The position numbers and the translations under genes were made by a program. Positions 7,992-17,832 of a stretch of 64,000 bases of DNA are shown one piece after another. Source of the DNA: Roseateles oligotrophus (lineage in GTDB: Bacteria > Pseudomonadota > Gammaproteobacteria > Burkholderiales > Burkholderiaceae_C); contig NZ_JAJIRN010000004.1 in the NCBI RefSeq assembly GCF_025717515.1, positions 1 through 64,000 of the forward strand, given 5' to 3'. The notes beneath the pieces were generated by a model. That model saw only the letters and a list, made by a program, of their open reading frames with translations. It was not told the origin of the DNA and made no database searches. The stretch's first letter is position 1. Each line of letters opens with the position of its first letter.

Positions 7992-9103
7992 GCTTGGCTA
8001 ACTTTTTGGGCGACGGTGTCGGGCTGCTGGCGGTCGAAAATCTCGTTTGCCCACAGCATGACGATCATCTCGTCGTCGCCAATATTGGTGATGTTGTGCG
8101 TCCAGCCCGGCACTGTCTCGACGATGCGGCCCTCGCCACCCTGCGTGACGATCTCATGGGTTTCGTTGCTGACGATGTGCCGAAAGCCGAAATGTGCCTT
8201 GCCTTTGATGACCAGGAACTTCTCGGTCTTGCTGTGGTGGTAATGCTCGCCGCGAGTAATGCCAGGGTGCGCGGTGAAATAGGAGAACTGCCCGCAATCG
8301 GGCGTCTTCAGCATTTCAACGAATACGCCGCGCGGATCTTCGTAGCGAGCCACCTGGTAGTCGAAGGCCTCAACTGGCAAGAAGCTGACATAGGTCGAGT
8401 AGAGCGCGCGTGTCAAACCGGTGCCCACGCGCTCGCTGACCATGCTGTCGCGGCTGTCGCGGAAGGCCTGGATTTGGGCGCCCAGTTCGCCGACCGTGGT
8501 TTCGTATTCGGGGCCTGCGTGGCACAGGCCTGAAGGCGCGTTGGCATCCCCGAGCAATGCGCAGAAATGGCTCAGCACATCGTCGACATAGACCAAGCGC
8601 AAGGGTGCGTTGGGATCATTGATGGTGATAGGGAGTCCGCGTGCGATGTTGTGGCAAAAGGTCGCAACGGCGGAGTTGTAGTTCGGGCGGGACCACTTGC
8701 CAAATACATTGGTCAAGCGAAACAGGTAGACGCCGACGCCGTAACTTTGCCCATAAGCAAACAAAGCATCCTCGGCTTGGCGCTTGCTCAGGCCGTAGGG
8801 GTTGCCATACAGTGCCTGTGTTGACGAGGAGTAAGCCACGCGGGGTTTGCGCTCTAGGCTGGTCATCGCCTCGCAAAGCATGCGGGTGAATGAATGATTG
8901 CCCTGATCGAACTCTGAGGCTTCTTTAGGACGATTTACTCCGGCCAGATGGAAGACGAAATCGACGCCGTTCAAAAGGGCGCGCAAACCTTCGGGCTGAA
9001 TATCGTGCGGGATCAACACTTGATCTGTGAACGCCATTTCCTGCAGCCGAACCTGCAAATTGCTGCCGATGAAGCCGCGAGCTCCGGTGATTGCGATGCG
9101 CAT
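7988..9103 (-). CDS. wbjC: Bifunctional epimerase/reductase WbjC/FnlB/CapF (SDR plus cupin)
   Basis: 371 aa. N-terminal SDR domain (ITGARGFIGSN at 4-14; STQALYGNPYGLSKRQAE holds the Tyr-x3-Lys pair) and a C-terminal cupin-like domain (about 250-365) with the metal-ligand pattern GEHYHHSKTEKFLVI. CapF/WbjC takes the 4-keto sugar made by WbjB, epimerises it at C3 through the cupin domain and reduces C4 with NADPH to the 6-deoxy-L-talose form. Position between wbjB (1-bp gap) and wbjD (4-bp overlap) supports the call. Confidence 0.92.
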   Translation of the reverse strand: MRIAITGARGFIGSNLQVRLQEMAFTDQVLIPHDIQPEGLRALLNGVDFVFHLAGVNRPKEASEFDQGNHSFTRMLCEAMTSLERKPRVAYSSSTQALYGNPYGLSKRQAEDALFAYGQSYGVGVYLFRLTNVFGKWSRPNYNSAVATFCHNIARGLPITINDPNAPLRLVYVDDVLSHFCALLGDANAPSGLCHAGPEYETTVGELGAQIQAFRDSRDSMVSERVGTGLTRALYSTYVSFLPVEAFDYQVARYEDPRGVFVEMLKTPDCGQFSYFTAHPGITRGEHYHHSKTEKFLVIKGKAHFGFRHIVSNETHEIVTQGGEGRIVETVPGWTHNITNIGDDEMIVMLWANEIFDRQQPDTVAQKVSQA

Positions 9104-9104
9104 A

Positions 9105-10139
9105 TCAGTCCTCCGCGTGAACGACTTCGCCGTTGGCGATGCGCCGCATGTAGTCCAGCTTCAGCAACAAGGTCTGCATGGCAGGGCCATCAAGACGCTC
9201 CGTGTTGTGAGAGTTGTAGTCTTCGCTGGCACTGATGTTGATCTCACCCTGCTCGACAAACTTGCCATAGTTGAGGTCGCGGCCGTCCGGCGACACGCGG
9301 AAGTAAGCACCCATATCCTCCGCCGCAGCGCGCTCTTCGCGGCTGAGCAGCGCTTCATAGAGCTTTTCACCATGACGCGTGCCAATGACGCGAACTTCAT
9401 GACCCTTGCGATTCATCAAACCCAGAATGGCGTGAGTCAGCACCTGAACCGTTGCTGCAGGTGCCTTCTGCACAAAGATATCGCCGTTGCGGCCATGCTC
9501 AAATGCATAAAGCACCAACTCCACGGCGTCATCCAGCGTCATCATGAAGCGGGTCATGGCTGGATCGGTGATGGTGATCGGCTTGCCCGCCAAAATTTGC
9601 TCGACGAACAGCGGGATGACCGAACCACGCGAGGCCATCACATTGCCATAGCGCGTTCCACAAATCACGGTTCCCGTGCCCTCAAGATTGCGCGAAGCCG
9701 CGACCATGACCTTCTCCATCATGGCCTTGGAAATTCCCATCGCATTGATGGGATACACCGCTTTGTCGGTGCTGAGGCAGACCACGCGCTTCACGCCAGC
9801 CGTTACGGCGGCCTCCAACACGTTTTCTGTTCCCAGCACATTGGTGCGCACGGCCTCCATCGGATGGAACTCACATGAAGGCACTTGCTTCAGCGCGGCG
9901 GCATGAAAGCAGTAGTCAACGCCGCGCATGGCTGCAGCGACGCTGCGGATGTCACGCACGTCGCCGATATAGAACTTCAGCTTGGGGCTGCCATATCGCT
10001 TGCGCATATCGTCTTGCTTTTTTTCATCGCGACTGAAAATACGGATTTCACCCAAGTCGGAATCAAGAAAGCGGCGCAGCACGGCATTGCCGAAGCTGCC
10101 AGTCCCGCCGGTGATCAGGAGAGTCTTATCTTTGAACAT
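9105..10139 (-). CDS. wbjB: UDP-GlcNAc 4,6-dehydratase / 5-epimerase (inverting), WbjB/FnlA/CapE
   Basis: 344 aa soluble SDR. LLITGGTGSFGNAVLRRFL binds NAD(P); LSTDKAVYPINAMGISKAMM carries the family active-site segment with Met replacing Tyr and the conserved Lys. The absence of N-terminal membrane helices separates it from WbpM/PglF. It opens the UDP-L-FucNAc pathway: dehydration of UDP-GlcNAc with inversion at C5. As the first gene after an 829-bp non-coding stretch it is the likely head of the transcript covering wbjB-wbjC-wbjD-wbuB. The start ATG at 10139 is supported because the Rossmann motif follows within six residues. Confidence 0.92.
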   Translation of the reverse strand: MFKDKTLLITGGTGSFGNAVLRRFLDSDLGEIRIFSRDEKKQDDMRKRYGSPKLKFYIGDVRDIRSVAAAMRGVDYCFHAAALKQVPSCEFHPMEAVRTNVLGTENVLEAAVTAGVKRVVCLSTDKAVYPINAMGISKAMMEKVMVAASRNLEGTGTVICGTRYGNVMASRGSVIPLFVEQILAGKPITITDPAMTRFMMTLDDAVELVLYAFEHGRNGDIFVQKAPAATVQVLTHAILGLMNRKGHEVRVIGTRHGEKLYEALLSREERAAAEDMGAYFRVSPDGRDLNYGKFVEQGEINISASEDYNSHNTERLDGPAMQTLLLKLDYMRRIANGEVVHAED

Positions 10140-10968
10140 AGTGCGAATTCGGCATTGTGTATGTGTGTAGTAGCGCAGCGCAGAAAAAATCGTCCTTCTG
10201 CTGCGGAGAGAGGTAGTTAATCAGGAAAACTCGATATTTCCATTTGAATACGAAACACTGCCAACCGCGGACTCGATACCCCGAACACGCCAAGCACCGC
10301 TATGCCATCAGCAAGCCAGCCCGCAGAGGACGGTCCGCCGCACTTCTAGAGGTGGGCGCAAGTAGCGACCAAAGTCAATCTCTATGCGACTCGCCCGGAG
10401 ATCGTGAGCGCCAGAATATATCATAATATCAACAGCACCGGTCCATTGCAATAACAGTGGAAATACAATGGGGTACCGAAATCTATTCTTCGTAGAGATA
10501 TCGGAAACACTTTTCAAATTTTCACCCCCCAATATCTCAATCGAAAATATATACAAATGTTGCCATGCCAGGCTGCATAAATACTGTTTTCAAGGTCTAT
10601 TTTTCGGTCCCTGAGCCCCTCCCCCCCCTTGCCTGCATCAAAAAATTGCTTACAGCTTGTTCTACGGGGTCAGTATTTTCCGGGCAAGGTGCCTCACACT
10701 GCATTTTAGCAACCTGCTAAGGCCTCGGGCCTAGAATGGCGGGGCTTTGTTGTGAAATACTGTAAACTATTAATTTAATATAAACTGAATGTATAGCGGG
10801 ATACCGATCAACTACTTTCAAGAGCGAGTATCTAAGACTTCAAAGAAAATCTAGCGCTTTGCTACCCAAAACATTGAACCGCAAGACCGATCTATGCAGT
10901 CGATGCCTTTCAACTACAGACGCTCTAGTTTGGTCCAACGCCCTGAAAAGCAACCACGGCATCATCGA
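10140..10968. other. 829-bp gene-poor spacer inside the island
   Basis: No convincing coding region on either strand; the open frames here are short and show no recognisable family. The DNA is visibly A/T-rich in parts (for example 10755-10790 is nearly all A and T) and has a run of C at 10619-10628. The left end is the natural place for a promoter driving wbjB leftwards. A hairpin-forming segment, CGCAGCGCAGAA at 10174-10185 against TTCTGCTGCG from 10196, lies in the presumed wbjB leader. No JUMPstart/ops sequence was recognised. It may also hold unrecognisable remains of a lost gene. Confidence 0.5.
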
Positions 10969-12156
10969 TTACCGCCGAAAAAGGGCCCTATTCGCCGCCA
11001 ACGCATCAACATCTTGAGTTTGGGAATTTGCAAATTTTTGGCACTCCTGCCGCAAATGCGCCCACTTCACATCATCAAACAACGCGGCCTCCTCTAGCGC
11101 CTGGACGAAATCCGCCGGCACATCGAGAGATATGTCCCAGCCCAACTTTCGCCGCTCCAAATCGCGCCACGGCGTCTGATCGCTGACGAGCACTGGGACG
11201 CCGGCTGCCCAAGCCTCCAAAAAAACATGGCCAAAATTCTCACCGAGTGTCGGCAAGAAAAAAACATCGTGTTTTGCCAAAGTAGTAACAACCTGTTCAT
11301 GAGGAACACTACCAGCATAAGTAACTGTAATGTGCTTTGGCAGTTCATCGATAAGATTTTTACACAATCGCCAATAGTCTGGATCTTCCAGCGGGCCATA
11401 GATGGTGAAACGCATCGGTACGCTGACGTGAGCCAATATATTCAATGCAAAACCCAAATTCTTCTTCGGCGACAAGCGCGAAAGGAAGCAAACACTTAAA
11501 CACCCTGCACCTCTCCCACCGCAAGCGCTAGAAATACCACCATTTAATAGCCCACTACTTAAGAGGTCGGCGGCAACCAACATATTGGAAGCCTGAACGA
11601 TACTTCCCGCCTCAACTTCAAACGTCCTTTTTATATCGACAGACTCGAAATCAGTGGATGCATGCCAAATTACATCGCGATAAATGCCAAAATGCCGCGC
11701 CAATTTTATATAAACAGATTTCTTCCATGACTTCAGCTTAAGCGCACCAGACGAAAACTCCCCGCGCGGAGCCAAAACGACGGGCTTTCTCGCCGCCAAC
11801 CTTAGCCACAAAATAAATAAAGGTAAAATTGAAAATTTCACACCAAAAAAACTATTCAAATACAAAATATCATACTTTATTTCGCGAAGCAGTCTTATTA
11901 AATTCAGGAACGAACCCACTGAGGGACTCGCATAGAAAACCTTTGAAGGACCAATCTCGTTCCATGAATCAACATTGACATTCTCGTAAGACCGTTTGTC
12001 ATCGAGATCCCGATCCGAACTGACGATTAGAAACTCAAACTCATCTGACAGACGGGCCACCATATTTTCGATGCTTCGAATAGGCCCGCCACCACGGTAA
12101 CCGGGCACATAAAACGCCGCAAAAACCAATACAATTGGCTTCACTGATTGGGGCAC
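10969..12156 (-). CDS. Glycosyltransferase family 4
   Basis: 395 aa, GT-B type. N-terminal domain VLVFAAFYVPGYRGGGPIRS is typical of acceptor-binding halves of GT4 enzymes that start with a glycine-rich loop; the donor domain shows FLSRLSPKKNLGFALNIL, IYGPLEDPDYW and the late signature LPTLGENFGHVFLEAWAAGV, with the acidic residue of the E-x7-E-type motif. It should add one sugar to the undecaprenyl-linked repeat unit at the cytoplasmic face; donor and linkage cannot be read. The start is GTG (12156, or 12144), overlapping the preceding stop by 16 bp. Base composition is noticeably lower in G+C than the flanking chromosome. Confidence 0.82.
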   Translation of the reverse strand: MPQSVKPIVLVFAAFYVPGYRGGGPIRSIENMVARLSDEFEFLIVSSDRDLDDKRSYENVNVDSWNEIGPSKVFYASPSVGSFLNLIRLLREIKYDILYLNSFFGVKFSILPLFILWLRLAARKPVVLAPRGEFSSGALKLKSWKKSVYIKLARHFGIYRDVIWHASTDFESVDIKRTFEVEAGSIVQASNMLVAADLLSSGLLNGGISSACGGRGAGCLSVCFLSRLSPKKNLGFALNILAHVSVPMRFTIYGPLEDPDYWRLCKNLIDELPKHITVTYAGSVPHEQVVTTLAKHDVFFLPTLGENFGHVFLEAWAAGVPVLVSDQTPWRDLERRKLGWDISLDVPADFVQALEEAALFDDVKWAHLRQECQKFANSQTQDVDALAANRALFRR

Positions 12157-13310
12157 CGGATTTCCTCACTTAAGTCTGGTCGTAAAGTATGAATAACTTT
12201 ACGAATGCACGAACTCCAACTATGGCTGGACCGCATAAGTTCGTGGAGGTTTCGAATACGATCGGGACTGATCATTTCGACAGCTGCGGTCAAAATTGAT
12301 TTCAAATCAGAAAGATCGTCCGCAACAACACATAAATGCGCACGCAAATCCTCAGGTATTGCATGAAAGTCATTCACCACAACTGAGCCAGGCGCACAAA
12401 GGATGTTAAATAGCTTAGACGGAAAGAAATAGGCCTCGTTGAGCCCCAAACTATACCGCAAGCAAAAGTTCCAACTCGCCCTTAACTGCCAAGCCAATAC
12501 GACTCGTTCGGGTTGAAATCCATGGAAAACAATGCTCTCAGACTGCATCGCGACCTGTCGAACGTGTCGCTCAAGAGACCCTCGACCAAAAACATGCAAT
12601 TTTTGCTTTATGCCACAAGCCACCCATTGGTCTACCAAAATATCAATGCCGTTGTGGGGTTCAAGAGCTCCAGCAAATACGCCGACTTCCTCCAACCTCT
12701 GTTCTGAGCCTTTCATCATTTGATCTGCAAAATCGGTAATTCCGCCCTGGAAGACAAAGCACTTTCTGGGCAAGAAGTTAAAGTCGTCAATGATTGCCGA
12801 ACTGATCGGCACTATCATGTCAAAGCGTTTGGAGAGGACCAGCGAAGTACGCTCTGCGAGTGCCCGGAGCCCACTTTTAGACAGTTGCGCCTTCCCGCTC
12901 TCTATGTGTATGTCCTGGATAAAAATTGCCAATGCACTGCCACGGCGACACAAACGAAAGAGCAGAAGCGCGATATTTTCAAAGACATAGGAGTTGTACT
13001 GCAGACATAACTGAGGCCGAACCACCAACAGACGCATTAGTAGCCTCAGTGCGAATATCAAGTGTTTAAGTACGGGCAAGTTCAGGTATCCGATAAATTC
13101 GATAGCTCCCTCGGTCCGAGACGGAGCGATGAATGCGCCACGCGGCCAAAATGCCTGAGGTGTCATGACAAAACAGGCGGCCTGTTCAACGCCGCACTGC
13201 TGGCGGATATCTTGGAAAATTTGTCGCTGAACCTGGTTGCCAGCAACTGAACTGGCCTGCTCGAGTTCCTGAGATAAAGGCGCGAAATGCCCAACAAATA
13301 CGATTTTCAT
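12141..13310 (-). CDS. Probable glycosyltransferase (GT4-like, divergent)
   Basis: 389 aa. Starts MKIVFVGHFAP and has a second Rossmann-type half with FAGALEPHNGIDILVDQW (the loop after the first strand of GT-B donor domains), HVFGRGS and FFPSKLFNILCAPGSVVV, where the SKLFN segment is often seen where GT4 enzymes bind the donor. Middle residues about 80-130 are hydrophobic and may anchor it to the membrane. Overlaps the preceding gene by 4 bp and the next by 16 bp, so it is co-translated with two other transferases. The family call rests on fold-level features, so the donor sugar is unknown. Confidence 0.68.
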   Translation of the reverse strand: MKIVFVGHFAPLSQELEQASSVAGNQVQRQIFQDIRQQCGVEQAACFVMTPQAFWPRGAFIAPSRTEGAIEFIGYLNLPVLKHLIFALRLLMRLLVVRPQLCLQYNSYVFENIALLLFRLCRRGSALAIFIQDIHIESGKAQLSKSGLRALAERTSLVLSKRFDMIVPISSAIIDDFNFLPRKCFVFQGGITDFADQMMKGSEQRLEEVGVFAGALEPHNGIDILVDQWVACGIKQKLHVFGRGSLERHVRQVAMQSESIVFHGFQPERVVLAWQLRASWNFCLRYSLGLNEAYFFPSKLFNILCAPGSVVVNDFHAIPEDLRAHLCVVADDLSDLKSILTAAVEMISPDRIRNLHELMRSSHSWSSCIRKVIHTLRPDLSEEIRCPNQ

Positions 13311-14464
13311 GATACGACCTCAGGCAGCAAAGGGGAATCTGCGCCTTCGATAAGCGCCCTAAGGGTCGAGCGGCGTGTCTCCCAAGTGTTTTCTTGGGAG
13401 ACACGCCGTCGGCGAGCAGCATAGGCAGCCGAGTCCTCCTCAATTGCCCGCAGGCACAAAGAGAGAAATTCATCGTGCGTGGCGGCACGATAAATCAAAC
13501 CAGATTCGACCAGCTTCAGGTTTGGCATCCACGTCGTGACGACAGGTCGCAAAGCGCTGAAATAGACGAACATTTTGTTAGGCAACTCCATCACCGCCGC
13601 TTGCTCTGCAGTGCGGTAGTGATACGGAACAATGAGCACTTCGTAGCGAGCGAGCAAATCGACTGCCTGCTCTGCAGCTACTGCAGGCAGGACATCAAAT
13701 CGCTCTGGAAAACGCTCTTGCAGCCCTGCGATCAGATGCGCCGTTCCGATTACAGGCCCGATCAGGGCCACATACCAACCGTTGTTGAGTAAGAAAGTCA
13801 GTAAGTCAAAATCAATTCGCCAATCAATGTAGCCAAAGAAGCACACCGAACGCTCTAACCTCTCGCTATTTGAGAAGTGATCAAGCGGCAATACCTCGCA
13901 GTTGTGGCCAGGATACATGACGTGTACCGGCTTGCCGTGTTGCGAGAGCTTTCGCGCAATGACTTCAGAAACACTGACGACACGGTCGCACAAAGCTATT
14001 GCGCGGGCCTGGTCGCGCAAAATGATTTTTCTGGCAAATAGACTCCCTGCCATTGATGCGTGATCATCATTAGCTACATAGATTACCGGAACATGTTGGA
14101 AACGAGCAAGTAGAGTTGGATAGTTTGATGTAAAACAGAACACTGCGCTGATATTCGCCGTGTCGACCAATCGCCGGCCCAGTTGCCACGCCAGTATCCG
14201 CTCGTAAGCCAACCGGAGCGCGGGGAACCGTAAAAATAGGCGCAAAGGCACTGGGGGGCCGGCCAAGCTTATGACCCGAATACTGCCATCCATTCGGTCA
14301 GTATTGCATGCTGGCTTGCGTAAACCAAACGGCAGCGTCACATAGACGATGTCAGAGTCTTGGGACAACACCTCAGCAAGCTGCCTGCGTAGCCGTTTTG
14401 GTTCGTCCCACGGACTAACAGTCAGCAAGAGCACGGTTTGCCTAGCAACATTGGACCTGTTCAC
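13307..14464 (-). CDS. Glycosyltransferase, GT-B fold
   Basis: 385 aa. N-terminal half starts QTVLLLTVSPWDEPKRLRRQ; the linker contains VIYVANDDHASMAGS and VSVSEVIARKLSQHGKPVHV, the latter a hallmark position of GT-B enzymes just before the donor domain; the C-terminal half has CFFGYIDWRIDFDLL and LIVPYHYRTAEQAAVMELPNK. This layout is like TuaH/WcaI-type transferases acting on lipid-linked acceptors. ATGA overlap with the polymerase-like gene upstream and with the transferase downstream places it in the same translation unit. Donor and acceptor are not determinable from sequence. Confidence 0.72.
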   Translation of the reverse strand: MNRSNVARQTVLLLTVSPWDEPKRLRRQLAEVLSQDSDIVYVTLPFGLRKPACNTDRMDGSIRVISLAGPPVPLRLFLRFPALRLAYERILAWQLGRRLVDTANISAVFCFTSNYPTLLARFQHVPVIYVANDDHASMAGSLFARKIILRDQARAIALCDRVVSVSEVIARKLSQHGKPVHVMYPGHNCEVLPLDHFSNSERLERSVCFFGYIDWRIDFDLLTFLLNNGWYVALIGPVIGTAHLIAGLQERFPERFDVLPAVAAEQAVDLLARYEVLIVPYHYRTAEQAAVMELPNKMFVYFSALRPVVTTWMPNLKLVESGLIYRAATHDEFLSLCLRAIEEDSAAYAARRRRVSQENTWETRRSTLRALIEGADSPLLPEVVS

Positions 14465-15657
14465 GAAGTCAACTTTCGAGCCATTGGGTAAGTGTTCAAG
14501 GAGTTTCTTTGGCTGGTTTTGGTCCGAGCCGTATCAATCTGTCCAAGCAACGTAAAAAGCAACAAGTACATCGGAAACAGACGATAGTCGTCTATTACTG
14601 TATTTATTAAAAATGGAATCAGGAATACTCCGAATAGCAGCACCTGTGTCCGCCGACGAGGGTATACGAAATACAAAATCATCGGCAGAGCGAATACGCC
14701 GTATGCAAGGTTAAGGCGAATAAGGTCTGAGTGCGGCCGAAACTCCGATCCCGCACGTTGCAAGTGGTAGCCCGACCCAAAGGGCAGGAGATTCAGATTT
14801 TGCAGAAAATATGCGTACTTGCCAGCGCGACCGCCGCCCAGTTCATCCTCCTGCTCGAAGCGGCCTTCGAAAACAGCGTAGGCTGCAGAAATCTCCTCGC
14901 TGAAAAGGATGGCGAGCAACCCAACAAAGAGGCCAATGAACAAAATTATGCGAACTTTCTTACCCTGTGGTGCGGGAGACCCGTACATCAAAAAAGAGAA
15001 AATTAAAAGCAAGGCGAGGAAAGCACCTCGCGACTGCGTTGCCACAACAGTGATCGTCGCGAGCGTCGCGCAAAAAAAAGTCCACCTGATGTTGCGCTCT
15101 ATCGACAGGTAGGCAACGAGAGTGAAGCATAAGAAGAAGCCAGCCGTGTTCGGGTCGGAGAAACAGTACGCGAACCGAAGAGTAGATATGGCATCCTCCA
15201 ATTGATTCTGCATTTCGGGGTAGATGAAGGTAGCTATTTTTGTGTAAAGCCCGGAATCCCAAAAAAACAAAAGCATTGCGAAAAAAACCCATATATAAAA
15301 GGCCCGAAGCACCTTCACGAGCTTAGGTCTAATCATAGGTAAATCTACGCGGTAGAAAAAGAATAGAAGAATGGTTAAGAGCTGGAATACTCGTTTGAGG
15401 CTCTCGTTTGGCATAAAAATGCTGTCAAATATGGTGCCGTAGGTCACGCAAAAAAACATTGTTGCGCTCAGAGCGCTCCAGCAAATCACGCCGCGCCACC
15501 TTAACCGCTCCCGAACGAGACTACCAATGATGATCAGTAAAGAAATCGGGATACCAAAAGCGAATAGCAATCGCGGAAGAAACAACAAATCGATAAACAC
15601 AAGGACTGCCAGCGCTGTCGTCAGATGTTTCTTCTCTCGCCGAGGGCAATCATGCAT
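14461..15657 (-). CDS. O-antigen polymerase/ligase-like membrane protein (Wzy candidate)
   Basis: 398 aa with about ten to twelve hydrophobic helices spread along the whole length and a large polar loop in the second half (about 265-300; GRFEQEDELGGGRAGKY), the usual layout of Wzy polymerases and WaaL ligases. Wzy proteins are poorly conserved, so topology and location are the main evidence: it lies in a block with a flippase and three transferases. It would join repeat units in the periplasm after flipping. It is the only polymerase-like protein I found in the island. A ligase is possible but less likely inside a repeat-unit block. Confidence 0.7.
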   Translation of the reverse strand: MHDCPRREKKHLTTALAVLVFIDLLFLPRLLFAFGIPISLLIIIGSLVRERLRWRGVICWSALSATMFFCVTYGTIFDSIFMPNESLKRVFQLLTILLFFFYRVDLPMIRPKLVKVLRAFYIWVFFAMLLFFWDSGLYTKIATFIYPEMQNQLEDAISTLRFAYCFSDPNTAGFFLCFTLVAYLSIERNIRWTFFCATLATITVVATQSRGAFLALLLIFSFLMYGSPAPQGKKVRIILFIGLFVGLLAILFSEEISAAYAVFEGRFEQEDELGGGRAGKYAYFLQNLNLLPFGSGYHLQRAGSEFRPHSDLIRLNLAYGVFALPMILYFVYPRRRTQVLLFGVFLIPFLINTVIDDYRLFPMYLLLFTLLGQIDTARTKTSQRNSLNTYPMARKLTS

Positions 15658-15694
15658 AGGTTGAGTCCAAAGTCATCGAGCCAAGGTTTCGTTT

Positions 15695-16432
15695 CTAGGA
15701 GGCCGCCACATCCCCGCGACGCAGGACAGCAATATTCACATTCCCTTCAAACAACGTAGAGACATGCAAGAGCTGAAGAGTCGGGCATTCACGCTGCAGG
15801 AACGCTTTCCAGCTCTCAGGACTCCAAAAATTGATATGTTCGATAAGGCTATCCACCCGTCCATTTGGAACCGTCAAGATCAAAATACCGCCCGAACGCG
15901 TCGCGGCCTCCAACTGCGCAAGCGCCTTGTGAGGAAACTCCAAGTGCTCAAGCACCTCCGTACAGAAAACCACATCGAAAGTACTTGGTACTGTGTGATA
16001 GATATCGTGAATGGTGAAGGACGAGCCGCAGAACTTCTTGCGCGAGTACTCGATAGCTTGGGCGGAAAAGTCATAGCCATGGAGCGAACCGGGCTTGAAG
16101 TTCTTCCGTATTTCACTGAGCAGATACCCTACACCACAGCCGACATCGGCTACATCTTTGCCGTTTAGAGTAAGCCCCTGCTCCTTAAGATAACGGACAA
16201 CACCCTCGTAAAACGAGACTCGTTCCGGGCTGTAGTAGTCTTCGACTGCCGATGTGTCTTTATAAAATGAATCATACAGAGTGACCGAATTTTCTTCGTG
16301 CGGCGACAATTCTCCTGTGTTGAAGTACTTCGCGGCGAGCGGCTTGGGGCTAGCGATGCGGGAAACCTTTAACCCAAAAAACTTGAAAAAATTCCTTATT
16401 GAACGCTTCAACAAAGGCGATGTTTCTCTCAT
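15695..16432 (-). CDS. Class I SAM-dependent methyltransferase
   Basis: 245 aa. SAM-binding motif I is clear, VADVGCGVGYLL (about 94-105), followed by YDFSAQAIEYSRKKF (motif II region), VVFCTEVLEHLEFPHKAL (motif IV) and GGILILTVPNG (motif VI). The ATG at 16432 is preferred over a TTG five codons upstream. In this location, between flippase and polymerase genes, it may methylate a sugar of the repeat unit or cap the chain (inference). The UbiG/Coq3-like core does not reveal the acceptor. Confidence 0.8.
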   Translation of the reverse strand: MRETSPLLKRSIRNFFKFFGLKVSRIASPKPLAAKYFNTGELSPHEENSVTLYDSFYKDTSAVEDYYSPERVSFYEGVVRYLKEQGLTLNGKDVADVGCGVGYLLSEIRKNFKPGSLHGYDFSAQAIEYSRKKFCGSSFTIHDIYHTVPSTFDVVFCTEVLEHLEFPHKALAQLEAATRSGGILILTVPNGRVDSLIEHINFWSPESWKAFLQRECPTLQLLHVSTLFEGNVNIAVLRRGDVAAS

Positions 16433-16520
16433 ATCTATTGAACTCAATTAGTGTTGATGAAGTACATTTAATTTTGCGGTTGCGGCGTTGCAGCTCAGTA
16501 TGGAAAAGAAATTCTGTTAT

Positions 16521-17789
16521 TCAATATCCGCGCGAGGACTCAACCAACGCGATCCTCCAGCCATAAGCGAGGTACATGGCATAGATGGAGCTATTGATAA
16601 CAACGATCAGTCTCAATGCCACCCACGGATCACCGAGCGACCAACCAATCACCATCGACGCCAGCGACGATGCAGCGAACATCAGCTGCCCGATTAAGTC
16701 GATCTTCATACGGTTCCGCACGTAAAGACTCGAGGAGAGCGGCGAGGCGAGCAGTCGTATGAAGTACAGCGGCGAGAGGGCTTCCGCGATTTGACCCGCT
16801 GTACTCCACTGGGCACCGAAGATCGTCATGAAAATAGCCTCGCCAAAGATCATCATTGGCACAAAAATTCCGGTTGCGGGAACTAGTAGCAGGAAAAAAG
16901 TGCTCGAATATTCCTGACTGAATCCACCTGTTGTAGCGGCAAGTTTCGTAGCCCTAACTCGAAATACAGACCCTATAGCGCCCCCAACTGTATTCAGCGG
17001 TGCGAGCAAGACACGATCGACGAGGACGTAGAAGCCCAAGAATGAGGAACCAAAACATGCGCCGAGAAGCAGCGTAGGCAGTTGACTACCCAAGACTCCG
17101 ATTAACGAAGAGGGAAGATCGACGCGCGGATAGTTAATATACCTCTTGGCGACCACCACCAATCGGCGTCGTGATACACGTGGCCACAACGGCAGGCCGG
17201 ACATGGCCCACGTCATGGTCGCTACGATAAAGAGCGCAGCCAAAGAGGAGAGCAACAAGCCCCAAACCCCAAAGTGCAGCCAGCCGAAGGCTACCGATAG
17301 CGCGGCGGAAATCAATGATCCGGCTATACGAGCAGCGGCAATGTCGCCATATCGCGCATTGCGAAGCAAGTAAACGGTATAGCCCGTTTGCACCGCGGTA
17401 AGGAATACTCCCAATGGCAACACCCACAACCACGGACGACCAAACTGCTCACCTAACACGCCTGGCGCAATTTGTGACCAGCCAATGAGCAGGGCAGCAC
17501 CAATAGGAAGCACAGCAAGAGAGATCAGAACTACCAAAGCAACTAGGGCCCGTGCAATGGCGTCGCTGCGCGGAGTAATTACGGCGGAGTCGTAACGGGC
17601 GGAGGAAAGCAAGGCCAGCACCGCAATCGCCGATGTGTAAAGCGCGTATGAGCCCCATTCGTCCGCCGCGTAAATACGCGTGAGAACCGGGCTGACGAGT
17701 AGGCTAATCGCCTGGGCAGCCATCGACCCGGTTAACAGAAGTGAGGCGGCTCCAAGGCGACCACGCAAGAAAAAGCCTAGCTTGCTCAA
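16521..17789 (-). CDS. Wzx-type oligosaccharide flippase
   Basis: 422 aa, polytopic, about twelve hydrophobic segments. The N-terminus LLTGSMAAQAISLLVSPVLT followed by RIYAADEWGSYALYTS is the signature of the polysaccharide-synthase/MATE-like Wzx family. It would move the undecaprenyl-linked repeat unit across the inner membrane. No in-frame ATG lies between the upstream stop and the family motif, so translation probably starts at TTG 17789. First of two flippases in the island; this one sits with the polymerase candidate, so the pair should serve one polymer. Confidence 0.85.
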   Translation of the reverse strand: MSKLGFFLRGRLGAASLLLTGSMAAQAISLLVSPVLTRIYAADEWGSYALYTSAIAVLALLSSARYDSAVITPRSDAIARALVALVVLISLAVLPIGAALLIGWSQIAPGVLGEQFGRPWLWVLPLGVFLTAVQTGYTVYLLRNARYGDIAAARIAGSLISAALSVAFGWLHFGVWGLLLSSLAALFIVATMTWAMSGLPLWPRVSRRRLVVVAKRYINYPRVDLPSSLIGVLGSQLPTLLLGACFGSSFLGFYVLVDRVLLAPLNTVGGAIGSVFRVRATKLAATTGGFSQEYSSTFFLLLVPATGIFVPMMIFGEAIFMTIFGAQWSTAGQIAEALSPLYFIRLLASPLSSSLYVRNRMKIDLIGQLMFAASSLASMVIGWSLGDPWVALRLIVVINSSIYAMYLAYGWRIALVESSRGY

Positions 17790-17832
17790 AAGAAGATCAG
17801 ATACCGCATTGGGATTTAACGCTCATAACGTT

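Noticed and set aside
10308-10556. 82-codon frame on the minus strand in the 829-bp spacer
   Set aside because: No motif, no ribosome-binding site that stands out and no coupling to neighbours; not strong enough to call a gene.
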